This document shows, one piece after another, positions 1 to 7,773 of a stretch of 64,000 nucleotides of DNA. The notes under the pieces were generated by a model. The model worked only from the letters and a program-made list of their open reading frames with translations, was not told where the DNA came from and made no database searches. Numbering within the stretch: the stretch's first letter is position 1; each line of letters begins with the position of its first letter. Source of the stretch: Streptomyces spinosus (GTDB taxonomy: Bacteria > Actinomycetota > Actinomycetes > Streptomycetales > Streptomycetaceae); assembly GCF_020400655.1 (NCBI RefSeq), contig NZ_JAINRC010000008.1:62001-126000 (forward strand), given 5' to 3'. The position numbers were made by a program, and so were the translations under genes.

Positions 1-1
1 C

Positions 2-598
2 ATCGGCGGTGACGCTTCCATCGGCGGTGACGCCTCCATTGGTGGTGACGCTTCCATCGGTGGTGGCGACAGCACCTCCGGCGGCAACGGCAACGGCGGT
101 GACGCTTCCATCGGCGGCGACAACGGCAACTCCGGCGGCAATGGCAACTCGGGTGGCAATGGCAACTCGGGTGGCAATGGCAACGGTGGCGGCAACAGCG
201 CCGACGGCGGTAACGGCAACTCGGGTGGCAATGGCAACGGTGGCGGTAACGGCACCGACGGCGGCAACGGCAACTCGGGTGGCAACGGCACCAGCGGTGG
301 CAACGGCACCTCCGGTGGCGACAGCGGCACCAGCGGTTCCACGGGCGGCGGTTCCACCACCGGCGGCAACCACACCGGCCCCGACGGCGGCAACAACAAC
401 GTCCCGCAGGACGAGGGCTCCTCGGCGCTGACCGACACCGGCTCCGACACCTCGGCCCAGGGCGGCGACAAGCAGCTCGCCGAGACCGGTGCCGGCCAGA
501 CCGCGTTCCTGCTCGTCGGCGCCGCGACGATGATCGCCGGCGGCATCGGCTTCCGCGTCCTGCCGCGCCTGGTGAGCGGCCGAGGCGCCGCCGCCTGA
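2..598 (+). CDS. C-terminal part of a sortase-anchored, Gly/Asn-rich surface protein
   Basis: The gene enters from the left edge, so its start and signal peptide are not visible. The visible 198 codons begin with four IGGDAS hexapeptides, then a long run of Gly-Gly-Asn-Gly-Asn/Ser repeats to about codon 115, then a Ser/Thr/Gly linker. The C-terminus is a classical cell-wall sorting signal: LAETG, a hydrophobic stretch of about 20 residues (AFLLVGAATMIAGGIGF) and a short Arg-containing tail. LAXTG is the motif used by class E sortases in Streptomyces, so the protein is probably linked covalently to peptidoglycan. The repeat region looks like a flexible stalk. The function of the missing N-terminal domain cannot be told from here. 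Confidence 0.85.
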   Translation: MGGDASIGGDASIGGDASIGGGDSTSGGNGNGGDASIGGDNGNSGGNGNSGGNGNSGGNGNGGGNSADGGNGNSGGNGNGGGNGTDGGNGNSGGNGTSGGNGTSGGDSGTSGSTGGGSTTGGNHTGPDGGNNNVPQDEGSSALTDTGSDTSAQGGDKQLAETGAGQTAFLLVGAATMIAGGIGFRVLPRLVSGRGAAA

Positions 599-631
599 CC
601 GTGACCACGAGGTCACGCACGGCACACGCGT

Positions 632-661
632 AAGGGCCCGGAGCCTCGGCTCCGGGCCCTT
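632..661 (+). terminator. Terminator after the surface protein gene
   Basis: A near-perfect GC-rich inverted repeat (AAGGGCCCGGAGCC with GGCTCCGGGCCCTT) starts 34 bases after the stop codon. A second small hairpin, GTGACC-acga-GGTCAC, lies at 601-616. The neighbouring gene on the minus strand ends just beyond, so the element may serve both strands. Confidence 0.7.
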
Positions 662-673
662 GTGACGCTTCCG

Positions 674-874
674 TCAGGCCGTCTGGTGCGCCAGCAGCGC
701 CACCGCGGCGATCAGCACCGCCAGCAGCGCGATCAGCGCCATCGGGTTCAACCCGCCCAGGCCTGAGAAGAAGCCCTCCTGCTGCAGTCGCTCGCGGTTG
801 GCACGGCACACCGGGCACCGGCCCTCGCTCACGGGCGCCGCGCAGTTCGCGCACACCAACCGGTCGTACGTCAT
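674..874 (-). CDS. Small zinc-ribbon membrane protein
   Basis: A 66-residue protein. The N-terminal half has two CxxC pairs (CANC at about 8-11 and CPVC at about 20-23), the pattern of a one-knuckle zinc ribbon. The C-terminal half is one hydrophobic helix (residues about 45-63) ending in HQTA. I chose this start over the longer frame because AAGGAGGG lies about 7 bases upstream of the ATG and the upstream extension has no recognisable domain. It is divergent from ftsE. Function is unknown; the topology suggests a membrane-tethered zinc-binding protein facing the cytoplasm. Confidence 0.7.
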   Translation of the reverse strand: MTYDRLVCANCAAPVSEGRCPVCRANRERLQQEGFFSGLGGLNPMALIALLAVLIAAVALLAHQTA

Positions 875-1136
875 GCGCTCGCCCTCCTTGCACCGGCCAT
901 CACATGCACAACGCTCACGGGGACGAGAACGTTCCCCCGCGTTCCCGTCGTCCTTCGTTTCCCTTCCACTGTGCCAGGTTCCCGTGGCGCGTGCGCGGGG
1001 CCTTGGGGAACGGGGCGCGGGAAGCGGCCGGTACAAAAACGTACAAGTCTTGCCCAACCTCAACCCGCGACTGCGCTCGCACGCCCGGTTCGCGTATGGT
1101 CACGCTCATCTACCCCCGGCGACCCGTGGTGCATCC
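875..1136. other. Divergent intergenic region upstream of ftsE
   Basis: About 260 bases separate the zinc-ribbon gene from ftsE, and no gene is supported in them. A short dyad, GTAC-aaaaac-GTAC, sits at 1031-1044. A plausible -10 hexamer TATGGT lies at 1095-1100, about 36 bases before the ftsE GTG. I see no convincing -35 box. Confidence 0.4.
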
Positions 1137-1826
1137 GTGATCCGATTCGACAATGTCTCCAAGGTCTACCCCAAGCAGACCCGCCCCGCACTCAGGGATG
1201 TCTCCCTGGAGGTGGAAAAGGGCGAGTTCGTCTTCCTCGTGGGGTCCTCCGGCTCCGGAAAGTCCACCTTCCTGCGGCTCATCCTCCGCGAGGAGCGGTG
1301 CAGCCACGGCCAGGTGCACGTGCTGGGCAAGGACCTCGCGCGGCTGTCCAACTGGAAGGTGCCGCAGATGCGCCGCCAGCTGGGCACGGTCTTCCAGGAC
1401 TTCCGGCTGCTGCCGAACAAGACGGTCGCGGAGAACGTGGCCTTCGCCCAGGAGGTCATCGGCAAGTCCCGCGGCGAGATCCGCAAGTCCGTGCCGCAGG
1501 TGCTCGACCTCGTCGGGCTCGGCGGCAAGGAGGACCGCAGGCCCGGCGAGCTGTCCGGTGGTGAGCAGCAGCGCGTCGCCATCGCCCGCGCGTTCGTCAA
1601 CCGGCCGAAGCTGCTCATCGCCGACGAGCCCACCGGCAACCTCGACCCGCAGACCTCCGTCGGCATCATGAAGCTGCTCGACCGCATCAACCGGACGGGC
1701 ACCACCGTCATCATGGCGACGCACGACCAGAACATCGTGGACCAGATGCGCAAGCGCGTCATCGAGCTGGAGAAGGGCCGCCTCGTCCGCGACCAGGCCC
1801 GCGGCGTCTACGGCTACCAGCACTGA
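1137..1826 (+). CDS. ftsE: Cell division ATP-binding protein FtsE
   Basis: ABC-type ATPase of 229 residues, the usual FtsE length. Walker A is GSSGSGKST at residues 36-44, the signature is LSGGEQQRVAIARA near residue 140, and Walker B is LLIADEPT near 162, followed by a D-loop and the TVIMATHD switch His. FtsE pairs with the membrane protein FtsX, encoded 42 bases downstream. In the family, FtsEX passes ATP hydrolysis across the membrane to activate peptidoglycan hydrolases. The GTG start gives the family N-terminus (VIRFDNVSKVYP); the longer upstream frame is not FtsE-like. There is little Shine-Dalgarno complementarity before the GTG. Confidence 0.95.
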   Translation: MIRFDNVSKVYPKQTRPALRDVSLEVEKGEFVFLVGSSGSGKSTFLRLILREERCSHGQVHVLGKDLARLSNWKVPQMRRQLGTVFQDFRLLPNKTVAENVAFAQEVIGKSRGEIRKSVPQVLDLVGLGGKEDRRPGELSGGEQQRVAIARAFVNRPKLLIADEPTGNLDPQTSVGIMKLLDRINRTGTTVIMATHDQNIVDQMRKRVIELEKGRLVRDQARGVYGYQH

Positions 1827-1868
1827 CCGCACCAGAACCCAGTTCCGGAAAGGCCTGAAGAACCCGCC

Positions 1869-2786
1869 ATGCGCGCCCAGTTCGTCCTGTCGGAGATCGG
1901 TGTCGGTCTCCGCCGCAATCTGACGATGACCTTCGCCGTCATCGTCTCCGTCGCCCTGTCCCTGGCCCTGTTCGGCGGCTCGCTGCTGATGAGCGACCAG
2001 GTGAGCACCATGAAGGGCTACTGGTACGACAAGGTCAACGTCTCGATCTTCCTGTGCAACAAGCACGACGCGGAGAACGACGTCCACTGCGCCAAGGGCG
2101 CGGTCACCGAGGACCAGAAGAAGCAGATCCTCGCGGACCTCGACAAGATGCCGGTCGTCGAGAAGGTGACCTACGAGTCGCAGGACGAGGCGTACAAGCA
2201 CTACAAGGAGCAGTTCGGCAACTCGCCGCTGGCCGGATCGCTGACGCCGGACCAGATGCAGGAGTCGTACCGGATCAAGCTCAAGGACCCGCAGAAGTAC
2301 CAGGTGATCGCGTCCGCGTTCAACGGGCGGGACGGCGTGCAGTCGGTGCAGGACCAGAAGGGCATCCTGGACAACCTCTTCCAGTTGCTGAACCTGATGA
2401 ACCGGGGCGCGCTCGGCGTGATGGCGATGATGCTGATCGTCGCGCTTCTGCTGATCGTCAACACCGTGCGCGTCTCGGCGTTCAGCCGACGGCGGGAAAC
2501 CGGGATCATGCGCCTGGTCGGTGCCTCGGGCTTCTACATCCAGGCGCCGTTCATCGCCGAGGCCGCGGTCGCCGGACTCATCGGCGGCGGCCTCGCCTGC
2601 ATCGCGCTCGTGGTCGGCCGGTACTTCACCATCGACCACGGCATGGAGCTGTCCCACAAGCTCACGCTCATCAACTTCGTCGGCTGGGACGCGGTGTTGA
2701 CCAAGCTGCCGCTGATTCTCGCCACCAGCGTCCTGATGCCGTCGCTCGCCGCGTTCTTCGCGTTGCGCAAGTATCTGAAGGTGTGA
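1869..2786 (+). CDS. ftsX: Cell division permease-like protein FtsX
   Basis: A 305-residue membrane partner of FtsE. The topology is that of FtsX: a short cytoplasmic N-terminus, TM1 at about 20-42, a large extracytoplasmic domain with two cysteines (SIFLC... and VHC...) to about residue 165, then three more TM segments at about 175-200, 220-245 and 270-295. The last segments carry the FtsX/MacB permease core (SAFSRRRETGIMRLVGAS). The extracellular domain would contact peptidoglycan hydrolases or their adaptors. It is the second gene of the ftsEX pair, and a hairpin at 2798-2829 follows its stop. Confidence 0.95.
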   Translation: MRAQFVLSEIGVGLRRNLTMTFAVIVSVALSLALFGGSLLMSDQVSTMKGYWYDKVNVSIFLCNKHDAENDVHCAKGAVTEDQKKQILADLDKMPVVEKVTYESQDEAYKHYKEQFGNSPLAGSLTPDQMQESYRIKLKDPQKYQVIASAFNGRDGVQSVQDQKGILDNLFQLLNLMNRGALGVMAMMLIVALLLIVNTVRVSAFSRRRETGIMRLVGASGFYIQAPFIAEAAVAGLIGGGLACIALVVGRYFTIDHGMELSHKLTLINFVGWDAVLTKLPLILATSVLMPSLAAFFALRKYLKV

Positions 2787-2797
2787 CGCATGCCAAC

Positions 2798-2829
2798 GGG
2801 GTCGTACGGGCTTCCGGCCGTACGGCCCC
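2798..2829 (+). terminator. Hairpin after ftsX
   Basis: GGGG-t-CGTACGG pairs with CCGTACG-g-CCCC around a GCTTCC loop. It lies between ftsX and the separately promoted S41 protease gene and probably ends the ftsEX transcript. Confidence 0.55.
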
Positions 2830-2841
2830 TTCGCGTTGCCC

Positions 2842-2847
2842 TAGACT
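2842..2847 (+). promoter_or_regulatory. -10 box of the S41 protease gene, possibly leaderless
   Basis: TAGACT ends 7 bases before the ATG at 2855, so transcription would start at or next to the start codon. No Shine-Dalgarno sequence precedes the ATG and no clear -35 is visible. A leaderless mRNA is inferred. Confidence 0.4.
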
Positions 2848-2854
2848 CGCCGCC

Positions 2855-4042
2855 ATGTCAGGCCGTGACCTGTTCTGTCAGCCCCGCCGCGTCCGCCGCG
2901 GGGCCACCCTGACATTGGTCTTCGCCGGTGTGCTGATCGCCGGCGCCGCCACCGGTTCCTTCCCGGAATCCGACGTACCGGCAGGCAAGTCCGCCGCCGG
3001 CCCCGCGGACCCGGCCGCGCGGCACGAGGCCGTCGAGAGGGCCGCCGCGGAGGCGATGGCCGACGGCAAGTCCCCGATGGAGGCGGCGGAAAGGGCCGTC
3101 AGCCGCAGCGGGGACCGCTGGGCCGCGGTCTACTCCGAGGGCGAGTACGAGGAGTTCCAGGACGCGCTCGACGGCCGGTACACCGGTGTCGGCCTGTGGG
3201 CGCGGCAGGAGGCGGACGGCGGGATCGAGGTGACCCGGGTGCAGTCCGGCTCGCCCGCCGCCGACGCCGGGATCCGGGCGGGCGACCGGTTGCGCAGCAT
3301 CGACGGCAGGAAGGTCGACGGGCGCCCGGTCACCGAGGTGGTCGCCCTGCTCCGCGGTGACGCCCTGCGCGGGGACGGCGATGACGCCCCGGCCGGTACG
3401 ACGGTCACCCTCGGCCTGGCGCGCGGCACGCGCGCGTGGGCCGAGACCCTGCACCGGGCCCGGCTGTCCACCGACTCCGTGACCGTGCGCCGGCTGCCCG
3501 ACGGCGTCACCGTGCTCAAGGTCGGCGCGTTCACCAAGGGCTCCGCCGACGCGGTCCGCGAGGCGCTGCGCGCCGCCCCCGCCGACGGCCGCACCGTCCT
3601 GGACCTGCGGGGCAACTCCGGCGGCCTGGTCACCGAGGCCGTGGCCACCGCCTCCGCCTTCCTGGACGGCGGCCTGGTCGCCACCTACGACGTCGACGGC
3701 GCCCAGCGCGCCCTGCACGCCGCCTCCGGCGGTGACACCACCCGCCCCCTGGTCGTCCTGGTCGACGGCGGCACCATGAGCGCGGCCGAGCTGCTCACCG
3801 GGGCCCTCCAGGACCGGGGCCGCGCGGTGGTGATCGGCTCCCGCACCTTCGGCAAGGGCTCGATCCAGATGCCGACCGAGCTGCCCGACGGCTCGGTGGC
3901 CGAGCTGACCGTCGGCCACTACCGCACCCCTTCCGGCCGCACCGTGGACGGCAGGGGCATCACCCCCGACCTGGACGCGGGGCCCGAGCAGGCGCTGCCA
4001 CGGGCCGAGACGGTCCTCACCGGGCTGGGCGACCCGTCGTAG
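2855..4042 (+). CDS. S41 family C-terminal processing peptidase
   Basis: A 395-residue secreted or membrane-anchored serine protease. It has an N-terminal hydrophobic segment at about 15-38, a helical region, a PDZ domain at about 105-190 (GVGLWARQ, VQSGSPAADAGIRAGDRL), then the S41 tail-specific protease core. The catalytic Ser is S309 in GGTMSAAE and the general-base Lys is K334 in FGKGS, 25 residues apart as in CtpA enzymes. LDLRGNSGG is the conserved strand. Such enzymes trim exported proteins from the C-terminus. It lies between ftsX and smpB, an order I recall from other Streptomyces. The in-frame extension upstream overlaps ftsX and is not real. Confidence 0.9.
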   Translation: MSGRDLFCQPRRVRRGATLTLVFAGVLIAGAATGSFPESDVPAGKSAAGPADPAARHEAVERAAAEAMADGKSPMEAAERAVSRSGDRWAAVYSEGEYEEFQDALDGRYTGVGLWARQEADGGIEVTRVQSGSPAADAGIRAGDRLRSIDGRKVDGRPVTEVVALLRGDALRGDGDDAPAGTTVTLGLARGTRAWAETLHRARLSTDSVTVRRLPDGVTVLKVGAFTKGSADAVREALRAAPADGRTVLDLRGNSGGLVTEAVATASAFLDGGLVATYDVDGAQRALHAASGGDTTRPLVVLVDGGTMSAAELLTGALQDRGRAVVIGSRTFGKGSIQMPTELPDGSVAELTVGHYRTPSGRTVDGRGITPDLDAGPEQALPRAETVLTGLGDPS

Positions 4043-4098
4043 CCACGCGTAATCGGCTGTACGCACACCCCCTGTGTGGTGCGAAAATGGTGGGCACT

Positions 4099-4653
4099 AT
4101 GAGCAAGGGAATGTACGTACCGAAGGAGTCCCAGCCCAAGCAGGGCGGCGGGGCCGCCAAGGCCAGGGACGGCGAGAAGGGCGGCAAGCGCAAGATCGTC
4201 GCCCAGAACAAGAAGGCCCGGCACGACTACGCGATCATCGACACCTACGAGGCCGGGCTCGTGCTCATGGGCACGGAGGTCAAGTCGCTGCGCGAGGGGC
4301 GGACCTCGCTGACCGACGGCTTCGTCCAGATCGACCGGGGCGAGGCGTGGCTGTACAACGCCCACATCCCCGAGTACCACCAGGGCAGCTGGACCAACCA
4401 CTCCGCGCGCCGCAAGCGCAAGCTGCTCCTGCACCGCGAGGAGATCGCCAAGCTGGAGTCGAAGGCGCAGGAGACGGGACACACGATCGTGCCCCTCGCC
4501 ATCTACTTCAAGGACGGCCGGGCGAAGGCCGAGATCGCCCTCGCACGGGGCAAGAAGGAGTACGACAAGCGGCAGACCCTGCGGGAGCAGCAGGACCGGC
4601 GGGAGGCGGACCGGGCGATCGCGGCGGCGAAGCGCAGGCAGCGCGGCCTCTAG
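4099..4653 (+). CDS. smpB: SsrA-binding protein SmpB
   Basis: A protein of about 184 residues that binds tmRNA and brings it to stalled ribosomes. After a Lys/Gly-rich N-terminal tail the SmpB core is clear: IVAQNKKARHDY, GLVLMGTEVKSLR, NAHIPEYHQGSWTNH and ALARGKKEYDKRQTLREQQD, ending in a basic tail. The ATG at 4099 (MSKGMYVPK) is preferred, but in-frame ATGs at 4087 and 4111 are also possible. The N-terminal tail is about 20-25 residues longer than in E. coli SmpB. Its RNA partner ssrA lies 124 bases downstream on the same strand. Confidence 0.95.
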   Translation: MSKGMYVPKESQPKQGGGAAKARDGEKGGKRKIVAQNKKARHDYAIIDTYEAGLVLMGTEVKSLREGRTSLTDGFVQIDRGEAWLYNAHIPEYHQGSWTNHSARRKRKLLLHREEIAKLESKAQETGHTIVPLAIYFKDGRAKAEIALARGKKEYDKRQTLREQQDRREADRAIAAAKRRQRGL

Positions 4654-4712
4654 CCGGCCGACGGGCCGACGGGCCGACGGGAATAGGCTGGCATCGTCGG
4701 GCGTTGGTCACG

Positions 4713-4757
4713 TACGATGGCGGTGCACTCCACAGAGGGTGCGCTCACCCTCCTCGG
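4713..4757 (+). promoter_or_regulatory. Possible ssrA promoter and hairpin leader
   Basis: TACGAT at 4713-4718 is a reasonable -10 about 60 bases before mature tmRNA. It is followed by a hairpin GAGGGT-gcgctc-ACCCTC and the palindrome CCTCCTCGGAGG. No good -35 is visible. This would be the 5' leader removed by RNase P. Confidence 0.35.
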
Positions 4758-4777
4758 AGGGATTGAAAAATCAACAT

Positions 4778-5147
4778 GGGGATGATCGGTTTCGACAGCG
4801 GATGTCGAAGCAGGGGAAGCGTGTCGAGGAAGCGGCAATGATCTCGTAAACCATATGTCGCAAAAAATAATCGCCAACACCAAGCGCGATTCCTTCGCCC
4901 TCGCTGCCTAAGTAGCGACTTGCGAAGTGTCAGCCCGGGGCTGTTCCCGACCCGGATCCTGGCATCAGCTAGGGAACTAAACCTCTAGACCCGGTCACGG
5001 GGTGTAGAGGGAAACCAAACAGTGACTGAGCCCGTCGGAGACTTGTCCGCGTGATCTCCGGGGCCGAGAAAATCGCAGCGGACTGCACACGGAGAAGCCC
5101 TGATTCCGCACCGTTGGACGCGGGTTCGATTCCCGCCATCTCCACGA
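4778..5147 (+). ncRNA. ssrA: Transfer-messenger RNA (tmRNA)
   Basis: A one-piece tmRNA. The 5' end GGGGATG (4778-4784) pairs with CATCTCC (5137-5143), with one G-U pair, to form the tRNA-like acceptor stem. The discriminator is A5144 and CCA is not encoded. The T arm GGGTTCGATTCCC and the GATCGGTTTCGACAG 5' segment are canonical. The tag reading frame runs from the resume codon at 4873 to the TAA at 4909-4911 and encodes ANTKRDSFALAA, ending in the ALAA degron read by Clp proteases. The tag is 12 residues, shorter than the 16-residue tag I remember for S. coelicolor. It acts with SmpB, encoded just upstream. Confidence 0.97.
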
Positions 5148-5176
5148 GGCCCCTCCGGGGGCCGACCCCATGTGGG

Positions 5177-5211
5177 CACAGGCCCCGTCGCTTCCAGCGG
5201 CGGGGCCTGTG
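5177..5211. terminator. Bidirectional terminator between ssrA and the MFS gene
   Basis: A strong hairpin, CACAGGCCCCG ... CGGGGCCTGTG, abuts the stop codon of the convergent MFS gene at 5212, so it probably ends both transcripts. Confidence 0.75.
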
Positions 5212-6531
5212 TCATGGGGTGGTGCCCTGGGGGTGCGGGTCCGCTCCCGGCTGCGGGTGCGTCGTGGCTGGTCGCGCAGCTCTCCGCGCCCCTTCGCAGC
5301 TCTTCCGCGCCCGGCCTGCGCCGGTGAGCGCGGCCAGGGCGAGGGCGAGGGCGGCGGCGGCCACCGGTGTGGTGTACGCGGTGGTGGGGGAGAGGTGCTC
5401 CGCCGCCCAGCCGCCCGTCGCCGAACCGCACGCGATGCCGGTGAGCAGGCCCGTCACCATCAGACTCATCCCCTCGTTGAGCCGGTCGGCCGGGGTCCGC
5501 CGCTGTACCAGCGTCATCGCCGTCACCATCGTCGGCGCCGTCGCCATCCCCGCCACCAGCAGCGCACCCGCCAGCACCGGCAGGGACCGGGTGCCGGCCG
5601 CGAGCCAGGGCAGGGTCATGAGGCCGGCCATCGCCGCCAGACACCAGGACAGGCGCGCCCCGGCCGGCTTCCGCGCCCCGTACACCAGCCCCGCCGCGCA
5701 CGAGCCCGCCGCCTGGAGCGCGAGCACGGCCCCGGCCGCCGCGCGGTGCCCCTGCGCGTCGGCGTAGGCGATCGTGACGACCTCCATGGAGCCGAACACC
5801 GCGCCGGTCGCCGTGAAGCAGGCCAGCAGGGACGGGATGCCCGGGCTGCGCAGCGGCGAGGGCCCCTGTGAGCGGGGCGACGGCGGCGGCTCGGTCGTCC
5901 GCTGCGCGAGGAACAGCAGCATGCCGGCGAGCAGCAACACCGCCCCGGTGAGGGTCCCCGCCTCCGGGAAGAACGTGCCGGTCAGGAAGGACGCGAGCAC
6001 CGGCCCGAGCATGAAGCACAGTTCGTCCGCGGCCTGCTCGAACGCGTTCGCCGTGTGCAGCGCGCCGGGCTCGTCCCGCAGCAGATGGGCCCAGCGGGCG
6101 CGGGACAGGCCGCCGATGTTGGGGGTGGCGGCGGTGCCGGCGTAGGCGGCGAACAGGGCCCAGTCCGGGGTGTCGTGGCGGACGCAGAGCAGCAGCGCGA
6201 GGCTGGCCAGCACGGACACGACCGTGGCCGGCAGGGCGACCCGGGCCTGCCCGTGCCGGTCGACCAGCCGGGCGAGCCAGGGCCCGGCGAGCGCGGTCGC
6301 CGCGAGCCCCGTGGCGGTGACGGCACCGGCGAGGGCGTACGAGCCACGGGCACCGGCGATCATCACGACCGCGCTCACGCTGAACATGCCCATCGGCAGA
6401 CGGGCGAGGAGGTTGCCGGTGGTGAAGGCGCGGGCGCCGGGGAGACGGAACAGGCCGCGGTACCCGCCGGCCTGGCCGCTCCTGCCGTCTGTTCGGCTCT
6501 CTCGGACGTCTTGGGTGGTCTCCTGGGGCAT
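5212..6531 (-). CDS. MFS transporter
   Basis: A 439-residue major facilitator protein with about twelve hydrophobic segments between residues 35 and 405 and a hydrophilic C-terminal tail of about 30 residues. The first half has a typical loop after TM2 (ARLVDRHGQARVALP). It is divergent from a LysR regulator with only 84 bases between the starts, so the regulator probably controls it. The substrate cannot be read from the sequence; drug or metabolite efflux is the usual role for this type. The neighbouring terminator is shared with ssrA. Confidence 0.85.
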   Translation of the reverse strand: MPQETTQDVRESRTDGRSGQAGGYRGLFRLPGARAFTTGNLLARLPMGMFSVSAVVMIAGARGSYALAGAVTATGLAATALAGPWLARLVDRHGQARVALPATVVSVLASLALLLCVRHDTPDWALFAAYAGTAATPNIGGLSRARWAHLLRDEPGALHTANAFEQAADELCFMLGPVLASFLTGTFFPEAGTLTGAVLLLAGMLLFLAQRTTEPPPSPRSQGPSPLRSPGIPSLLACFTATGAVFGSMEVVTIAYADAQGHRAAAGAVLALQAAGSCAAGLVYGARKPAGARLSWCLAAMAGLMTLPWLAAGTRSLPVLAGALLVAGMATAPTMVTAMTLVQRRTPADRLNEGMSLMVTGLLTGIACGSATGGWAAEHLSPTTAYTTPVAAAALALALAALTGAGRARKSCEGARRAARPATTHPQPGADPHPQGTTP

Positions 6532-6615
6532 GGCCCCACAGTCGCCCGCGGCGGATCACCGGGTCCAACACCTTCTGCGCCCCGATCCACGCGCCCGCGT
6601 TGTAAATTCGCCGCC
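6532..6615. promoter_or_regulatory. Divergent promoter region of the LysR and MFS genes
   Basis: 84 bases between two divergent starts. TGTAAA at 6601-6606 lies 10 bases before the lysR ATG and could be its -10 box. A LysR operator is expected here from the gene arrangement; I could not pick out a convincing T-N11-A dyad. Confidence 0.4.
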
Positions 6616-7590
6616 ATGTCCGCCCCCGCCCACATAGACCCCCGCCTGCTGCGTTCCTTCGTCGCCGTCGCCGAGGAACTGCACTTCACGCGGGCGGCGG
6701 CCCGGCTGTACGTCGCCCAGCAGGCGCTCAGCCGGGACGTACGGCGGCTGGAACGGGAGCTGGGTGCCGAGCTGTTCGTCCGGACCACCCGGCAGGTCAC
6801 GCTGACCCCGGACGGCGAACGTCTGCTGCCGCACGCGCGCCGGGTCCTCGCCGCCCAGGACGACCTGCTCGCCGCGTTCGCCGCCGGCCAGGCCCGTCCG
6901 CTGCTGGTCGACCTCAACTCACCGGGCCTGGCCACCGGTCGCCGCGTACTGCACCGGGCCCGCGAACTCGCCCCCGACTGCGAGCTGATGGCCCGCTACG
7001 AGAGCGGCCTCACCGGAGCCGCCGCCGAGGTGCTCGCCGGCCGTCTGGACGTCTCCTTCGGCCGGTTCGCCGGACTGGACCCGGCGCTCCGCTCCGGCCT
7101 GGAGCAGGAGCCGGTGCGGTACGAGCCGATGGCCGTCGTGCTGCCCGACGACCACCCGCTGGCCGCGTCGGCGCGGGTGCCGCTGTCCGCGCTGGCCGGC
7201 GAGACGGTGTACGCCGGTGCCGGCAACCCGCGCACCCGGGAGTGGACAGACCTGGCCCTGCGCCTCTTCCAGGACCACGCCGTCCGGCTCGCCCCGCCGC
7301 TCCCGCTGGCCGTCGGTGACGAGGAGTTCGGCCGCATCATGGCGAAGACCCGCAATCCGGTGCTGGCCGTCGTGGACTTCCCGCCCCTGCCCGGGACGGT
7401 ACGACGGCCCCTGGTCGACCCCGTCCCGCTGTCGCCGGTCTCCCTGGTCTGGCGGAAGGGGTTGGTACATCCCGGACTGACCGCGCTGCGGAACGCGGTG
7501 GCCGAGATCGCTCGGGTGGAGGGGTGGCTGCGGCGGCCCGTCGACGGATGGATTCCGGCCATGGACGAGGACGTCATGAACGGCGGGTGA
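6616..7590 (+). CDS. LysR family transcriptional regulator
   Basis: 324 residues, a standard LysR length. The winged HTH is at residues 7-65 (LLRSFVAVAEELHFTRAAARLYVAQQ, split here only for reading) and is followed by a linker helix and a periplasmic-binding-like effector domain to residue about 310. The ATG at 6616 places the HTH at the very N-terminus as usual; the longer frame runs through the MFS promoter. It probably regulates the divergent MFS gene and itself from the 84-base intergenic region. The effector is unknown. Confidence 0.9.
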   Translation: MSAPAHIDPRLLRSFVAVAEELHFTRAAARLYVAQQALSRDVRRLERELGAELFVRTTRQVTLTPDGERLLPHARRVLAAQDDLLAAFAAGQARPLLVDLNSPGLATGRRVLHRARELAPDCELMARYESGLTGAAAEVLAGRLDVSFGRFAGLDPALRSGLEQEPVRYEPMAVVLPDDHPLAASARVPLSALAGETVYAGAGNPRTREWTDLALRLFQDHAVRLAPPLPLAVGDEEFGRIMAKTRNPVLAVVDFPPLPGTVRRPLVDPVPLSPVSLVWRKGLVHPGLTALRNAVAEIARVEGWLRRPVDGWIPAMDEDVMNGG

Positions 7591-7591
7591 C

Positions 7592-7610
7592 CCGGAGGCC
7601 GGGCCTCCGC
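7592..7610 (+). terminator. Short hairpin after the LysR gene
   Basis: CGGAGGC and GCCTCCG form a 7-bp stem directly after the stop codon. The remaining bases to 7773 hold a possible -10 (TACATT near 7652) but no other gene. Confidence 0.4.
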
Positions 7611-7773
7611 TCCTACCCCGCCCGGCGCATGGCACTCCTCCGCGTGCGTTACATTCTTGGCCCGGGCCCAGGGTGGTAGTCGGCCGCTCGGGCCGGGTGG
7701 GTGTCCGGTCCGGTCGACGGGCGCCCGGGATCGTGAGCGCGCCCGCAACTGTCCCGTGGGGGGATGAACGCGC

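Noticed and set aside
1110..2657. 515-codon open frame on the minus strand opposite ftsE and ftsX
   Set aside because: Antisense of well-conserved genes; rich in Arg, His, Gly and Val as expected from reverse-strand reading of high-GC codons, and no domain is recognisable.
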